NCBI GenBank assembly: GCA_035280425.1
Contig: DATEFW010000016.1
Location: 123,901 to 187,900 of the forward strand
Source: QHXW01 sp035280425
Lineage (GTDB): Bacteria > Acidobacteriota > Terriglobia > Bryobacterales > Bryobacteraceae
DNA length: 64,000 nucleotides
Direction of reading: 5' to 3'
The position numbers and the translations under genes were made by a program. Below the pieces are notes generated by a model that saw only the letters and a program-made list of their open reading frames with translations, had not been told where the DNA came from and ran no database searches. Below are positions 61,633-64,000 of the stretch, piece after piece; position 1 is the first letter of the stretch; every line of letters starts with the position of its first letter.

Positions 61633-61659
61633 GACAGTAGGTATGGCGACGTGTAGAAT
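61631..61659 (+). promoter_or_regulatory. Promoter of the protease cassette
   Basis: TTGACA (61631-61636) and TAGAAT (61654-61659) with exactly 17 bases between, a near-consensus housekeeping promoter. It implies transcription from about 61666 and rules out the in-frame TTG 61631 and ATG 61658 as starts. Confidence 0.75.
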
Positions 61660-61687
61660 GCGTGTTCCGGGTGAGGGCCCGGAGTCC

Positions 61688-62650
61688 GTGTATCGAATAG
61701 ACGACCAGATTCTGCGCTCTGTAACGTATCTGTATAAAACGGCAGAAGCTGCGAGGGAAGGTAGCGATAGAGGCGGCACTGGTTTTTTTGTTGCGATGAT
61801 TAAGCAACCGGACATATACATTTACGCGGTCACGGCGCATCACGTAATCGCAAAGGGCTACTCAGTCATGCGCACCACCACCGTCTCCGGAAATTCAACG
61901 GTGATGGAGCGCCACGAGCGAGACTGGAAACAACATCCAGATGGCGATGATTTGGCCGTATGTCCGCTAGACCCAGGAGACCCGAATATATATGGCCTCA
62001 CGGTTATTCCGGTGGAGTCTGTCGTTTCAGAAGAAATGGTTCGGACATTGGACCTAGGCCCCGGCGATGAGGTCTTCATGAATGGGCGCTTTCTTCGTTA
62101 CGAAAGCCCGAACAGAGACGAGCCGAACAGGCCTTTCGTACGCTTTGGGAACATCGCAAGGATGCCAATGTTTTTAAAGAACGATTTCACGGGCATCAGG
62201 CAGTTGAGTTTCGTAACTGAGATGCGATCAATCAGCGGTTACAGCGGATCACCCGTTTTTTACCATATCCCTCCTTTTTCTCAGCGTCCAGGAAAAGTGG
62301 GCTTAGAGTCCATTTCCAAAACTGGACTGCTAGGCGTAAACTGGGGTCATATTCGCCATCCCGAGCCTGTCGTAGGTGAAGATGGAACCGGGCATCCAGA
62401 TAAATGGCGGGTCTTAAGCAATTCCTCAATGGCTGGTGTTGTGCCAGGGTGGAAGTTGCTTGAACTACTGGCAACTGAGGATCTCGTGAAGCAGCGTAAA
62501 GAGCAATCTGAAAGAGCGAAGAAAGAACCAAGGAGCGAAGTAGTTGTTGACTTGGACGATAGCCCGAAACCGGCCTTCACAAAGTCCGATTTCGAATCCG
62601 CGTTGAAGAAGGCCAGCCGGAAGTTTAAACCGCGTAGGGACAGTCAATGA
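61688..62650 (+). CDS. Trypsin-like serine protease, first gene of a two-protease cassette
   Basis: 320 residues from GTG 61688 (MYRIDDQILRSVTYLY); the longer frame from 61631 overlaps the promoter. The trypsin-like fold shows GGTGFFVAM, catalytic His51 in AVTAHHV, Asp88 in GDDLAVCPL and Ser186 in SGYSGSPVF, which stands in the GDSGGP position as GYSGSP. No signal peptide is seen, so it acts in the cytosol. The charged tail (about 265-320) ends with a short KSDFESALKKASRK motif. It overlaps the next gene by four bases (ATGA). The three genes form an AT-rich cassette. The target is unknown. Confidence 0.78.
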   Translation: MYRIDDQILRSVTYLYKTAEAAREGSDRGGTGFFVAMIKQPDIYIYAVTAHHVIAKGYSVMRTTTVSGNSTVMERHERDWKQHPDGDDLAVCPLDPGDPNIYGLTVIPVESVVSEEMVRTLDLGPGDEVFMNGRFLRYESPNRDEPNRPFVRFGNIARMPMFLKNDFTGIRQLSFVTEMRSISGYSGSPVFYHIPPFSQRPGKVGLESISKTGLLGVNWGHIRHPEPVVGEDGTGHPDKWRVLSNSSMAGVVPGWKLLELLATEDLVKQRKEQSERAKKEPRSEVVVDLDDSPKPAFTKSDFESALKKASRKFKPRRDSQ

Positions 62651-62946
62651 GTGAACAAGAAGAGCACGCCGCAATTGGCAGGCTCGTTGCGGAATATACC
62701 GAGATCAAACGAAAACAAGAGATCGTCAGGGCGGACCTTTACTCGATGGGTTGCGCCCTCTATACCGTCGGTGAGCGCTTAAAGTCTTACGCCTTCGACG
62801 ATGCGTTTACGCAACTTGACCTCTGGCACAAATCTGCCAAGCCGGATCTCGCGAATCTAATCGCCCGCATGAGGGAATTCCGATCACTCTCTGAACAGGT
62901 ACGTGGGTACAGTGAACAATTGCAGGCTCTCGGCATAAAGTTGTAA
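62647..62946 (+). CDS. Small helical protein between the two proteases
   Basis: 99 residues, almost wholly helical with heptad-like spacing at both ends (EIKRKQEIVRADLYSMGCAL and FRSLSEQVRGYSEQLQALGI). Its ATG overlaps the protease stop as ATGA, so translation is coupled. I do not recognise a family. Its place suggests an adaptor or inhibitor that links the serine protease to the Ntn hydrolase. Confidence 0.68.
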   Translation: MSEQEEHAAIGRLVAEYTEIKRKQEIVRADLYSMGCALYTVGERLKSYAFDDAFTQLDLWHKSAKPDLANLIARMREFRSLSEQVRGYSEQLQALGIKL

Positions 62947-63058
62947 CCAGGTTCTCGCTAGCGTTCTCTTTTATCCCTTTACTCCAAGGTTGACTCCAAA
63001 ACCGACCCACACATTTGAGATGATACCCGCATTGCCATCATGCGAGGAGGATCTATTT

Positions 63059-63766
63059 GTGACGTTGCAGGTTGGTGTGCGTGCGGCTGATGGGTCAATT
63101 GTGTTGGCGGGGGACACAAAGGCTCGCGTTGTGCCGTCGGTTCCCGAAACCTCCAGGGACGTGACCGGGATTATAAATCATCCCAAAATAATGATCAGTG
63201 AACATAGTGGCCTGGCTTTTGCCTTTGCCGGGCATAAAGTGCCTGCCGCAGAACCATGCAAGGAACTTGCGACATATCTCGAAAGCTTGGATAAGATACC
63301 GGATTATCTAGAGACGAATCTTAAAGAATGGGGGGATGCTTATTTTGGAAAGCAAGGTGGGACGCGGCAGCGCCAATATCCAATGTTTTCAATAATGGTC
63401 GTAAATCCCCACACACAATTCTGTTGTTTCTCCGTGGTACACGTCAACCTTAAAACGGGGACGGATGTAAGCGACTCCATGATGGTCAATGGCCTTGGAA
63501 CCAATGCGGCAGTATTTTGGCTGGAGCACCTAAAAGCAGACAAGCGCTCTTTGGATCTTCCCGGAGCTACGGGAGCAGTCGTCACGACCATACTTACGGC
63601 CGGAGAAATAGATCCCCATAATATTGGGGGATTGGAAGTCTACCAGTACACCAAGGACGTCAAAACCTGGAAACAGACACAGCCTGATGATCTCGCCCGA
63701 TTCCAAGAGCGCTTTAGAAAATTTGATAATCGAATAAAACGCATGGCATACCGGATGGCGCTTTAA
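63059..63766 (+). CDS. Stand-alone HslV/proteasome-beta-like Ntn hydrolase
   Basis: 235 residues from GTG 63059; AGGAGG stands eight bases before it, which decides the start over in-frame TTG 62990 and ATG 63020. Translation gives Met followed by TLQVGVRAADGSIVLAGDTK. The order parallels HslV ([20 protein letters not shown]): nucleophile Thr1 after Met removal, Asp18 and Lys42 (in HPKIMIS) as the catalytic partners, and LAFAFAGH for the following strand. The later part (MMVNGLGTNAAVFWLEHL) fits the fold. No ATPase partner such as HslU is near. It would be a cytosolic self-compartmentalising or free protease; its partner may be the serine protease upstream. Confidence 0.72.
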   Translation: MTLQVGVRAADGSIVLAGDTKARVVPSVPETSRDVTGIINHPKIMISEHSGLAFAFAGHKVPAAEPCKELATYLESLDKIPDYLETNLKEWGDAYFGKQGGTRQRQYPMFSIMVVNPHTQFCCFSVVHVNLKTGTDVSDSMMVNGLGTNAAVFWLEHLKADKRSLDLPGATGAVVTTILTAGEIDPHNIGGLEVYQYTKDVKTWKQTQPDDLARFQERFRKFDNRIKRMAYRMAL

Positions 63767-64000
63767 GCTTTCTCGATCTGCCCCAAGAACGTTGTGAACA
63801 TCGGTTGCGAATCGTCCCGGTGATTGTACCGGAAGCTGTACTCGTTCAGGTAAGCCTGCAAGTACTTTTGACTCACGGCGTGGTACGTTCCGCCGATCCC
63901 GCGCTTTAGCAGCGACCAGAAGCCCTCGACCGAGTTCGTATGGATATCGCCCAACACGTACACCCCGGCAGTGTGATTGATGCGATGATGCTGATACCCA
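63763..64000 (-). CDS. IS1595-type transposase, C-terminal part (5' end beyond window)
   Basis: The frame reads, from the window edge, YQHHRINHTAGVYVLG, then DIHTNSVEGFWSLLKRGIGG, TYHAVSQKYLQAYLNEYSFR and YNHRDD, and stops at 63763. This is the C-terminal end of ISXO2-like/IS1595 DDE transposases (HTNTVEGFWSLLKRG signature). It is convergent with the Ntn hydrolase and overlaps its stop by four bases. It shows that the protease cassette borders a mobile element on its right side. Confidence 0.85.
   Translation of the reverse strand, partial: GYQHHRINHTAGVYVLGDIHTNSVEGFWSLLKRGIGGTYHAVSQKYLQAYLNEYSFRYNHRDDSQPMFTTFLGQIEKA

Noticed and set aside
61631..61687. Longer start for the trypsin-like protease
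   Set aside because: The extension runs through the -35 and -10 boxes of the only good promoter.
1..64000. Search for tRNA, rRNA, riboswitch and CRISPR signatures
   Set aside because: No cloverleaf with a TTCGA loop and acceptor pairing, no rRNA core sequence, no recognised riboswitch core and no regularly spaced direct repeats were seen by eye. A covariance-model scan would be needed to exclude small RNAs.

Overview
The window reads as a chromosomal segment of an acidobacterium of the Solibacter/Bryobacterales kind. It carries protein types that are largely diagnostic of that group: a YVTN beta-propeller ending in the Solibacter C-terminal domain (TIGR03437 type), a VWFA-related secreted protein (TIGR03436 type), an ADOP permease (TIGR03434 type), an Oar-like TonB-dependent receptor with an N-terminal carboxypeptidase-regulatory domain, a sulfatase-TPR fusion, secreted PHP/CehA-type metallohydrolases and an acetamidase/formamidase. 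GC content is high over most of the window and visibly lower in the last 2.5 kb. No rRNA, tRNA or CRISPR array was recognised.

Layout. 1-4.0 kb (minus): an edge-open secreted PHP-like protein, a CpsB-type phosphatase and three small envelope-associated genes. 4.0-8.3 kb: a fragment of a Solibacter-type domain, a TPR protein and the YVTN propeller. 8.3-10.6 kb: a frameshifted MarR regulator overlapping a ClC channel gene. 10.6-16.2 kb: a Cys-rich protein, a ligand-binding HTH regulator divergent from an outer-membrane protein, an OPT transporter and a HigBA pair. 16.2-24.4 kb: enzymes (FAD oxidoreductase, phosphatase, esterases, amidase) and a VWFA protein. 24.4-27.8 kb: a BlaI-BlaR1-like operon in which the sensor and a secreted third protein share a 29-residue repeat. 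27.8-30.8 kb: secreted or anchored repeat proteins. 30.9-38.5 kb: metabolic genes (SDR, AhpD-like, MFS, PQQ propeller, GNAT, HDOD, HutH). 38.5-40.4 kb: a rearranged stretch with a 5'-truncated transglutaminase gene, a HigB remnant and an IS1-family element. 40.5-51 kb: ADOP permease, esterase, sulfatase-TPR and the TonB receptor. 51-57.4 kb: DinB, cupin, archease-RtcB, an anchored coiled-coil protein, RimI-like and an LMF1-like membrane protein. 57.4-61.3 kb: a WD40-PHP secreted protein, an orphan pair of gp19-type tube proteins and a zinc-finger protein.

61.6-63.8 kb is the most intriguing segment. A clear promoter downstream of a perfect 14-bp inverted repeat drives a trypsin-like protease, a small helical protein and a stand-alone HslV/proteasome-beta-like Ntn hydrolase. 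The ribosome binding site of the last gene places the start so that removal of Met would expose Thr1. The cassette is AT-richer than its surroundings and abuts a convergent transposase at the window edge. This looks like an acquired two-protease system that I cannot match to a described one.

A recurring theme is regulator and toxin promoters (MarR, BlaI, HigB) whose -10 box lies 6-8 bases before the start codon, with a palindrome overlapping the promoter. This suggests leaderless, autoregulated transcripts.
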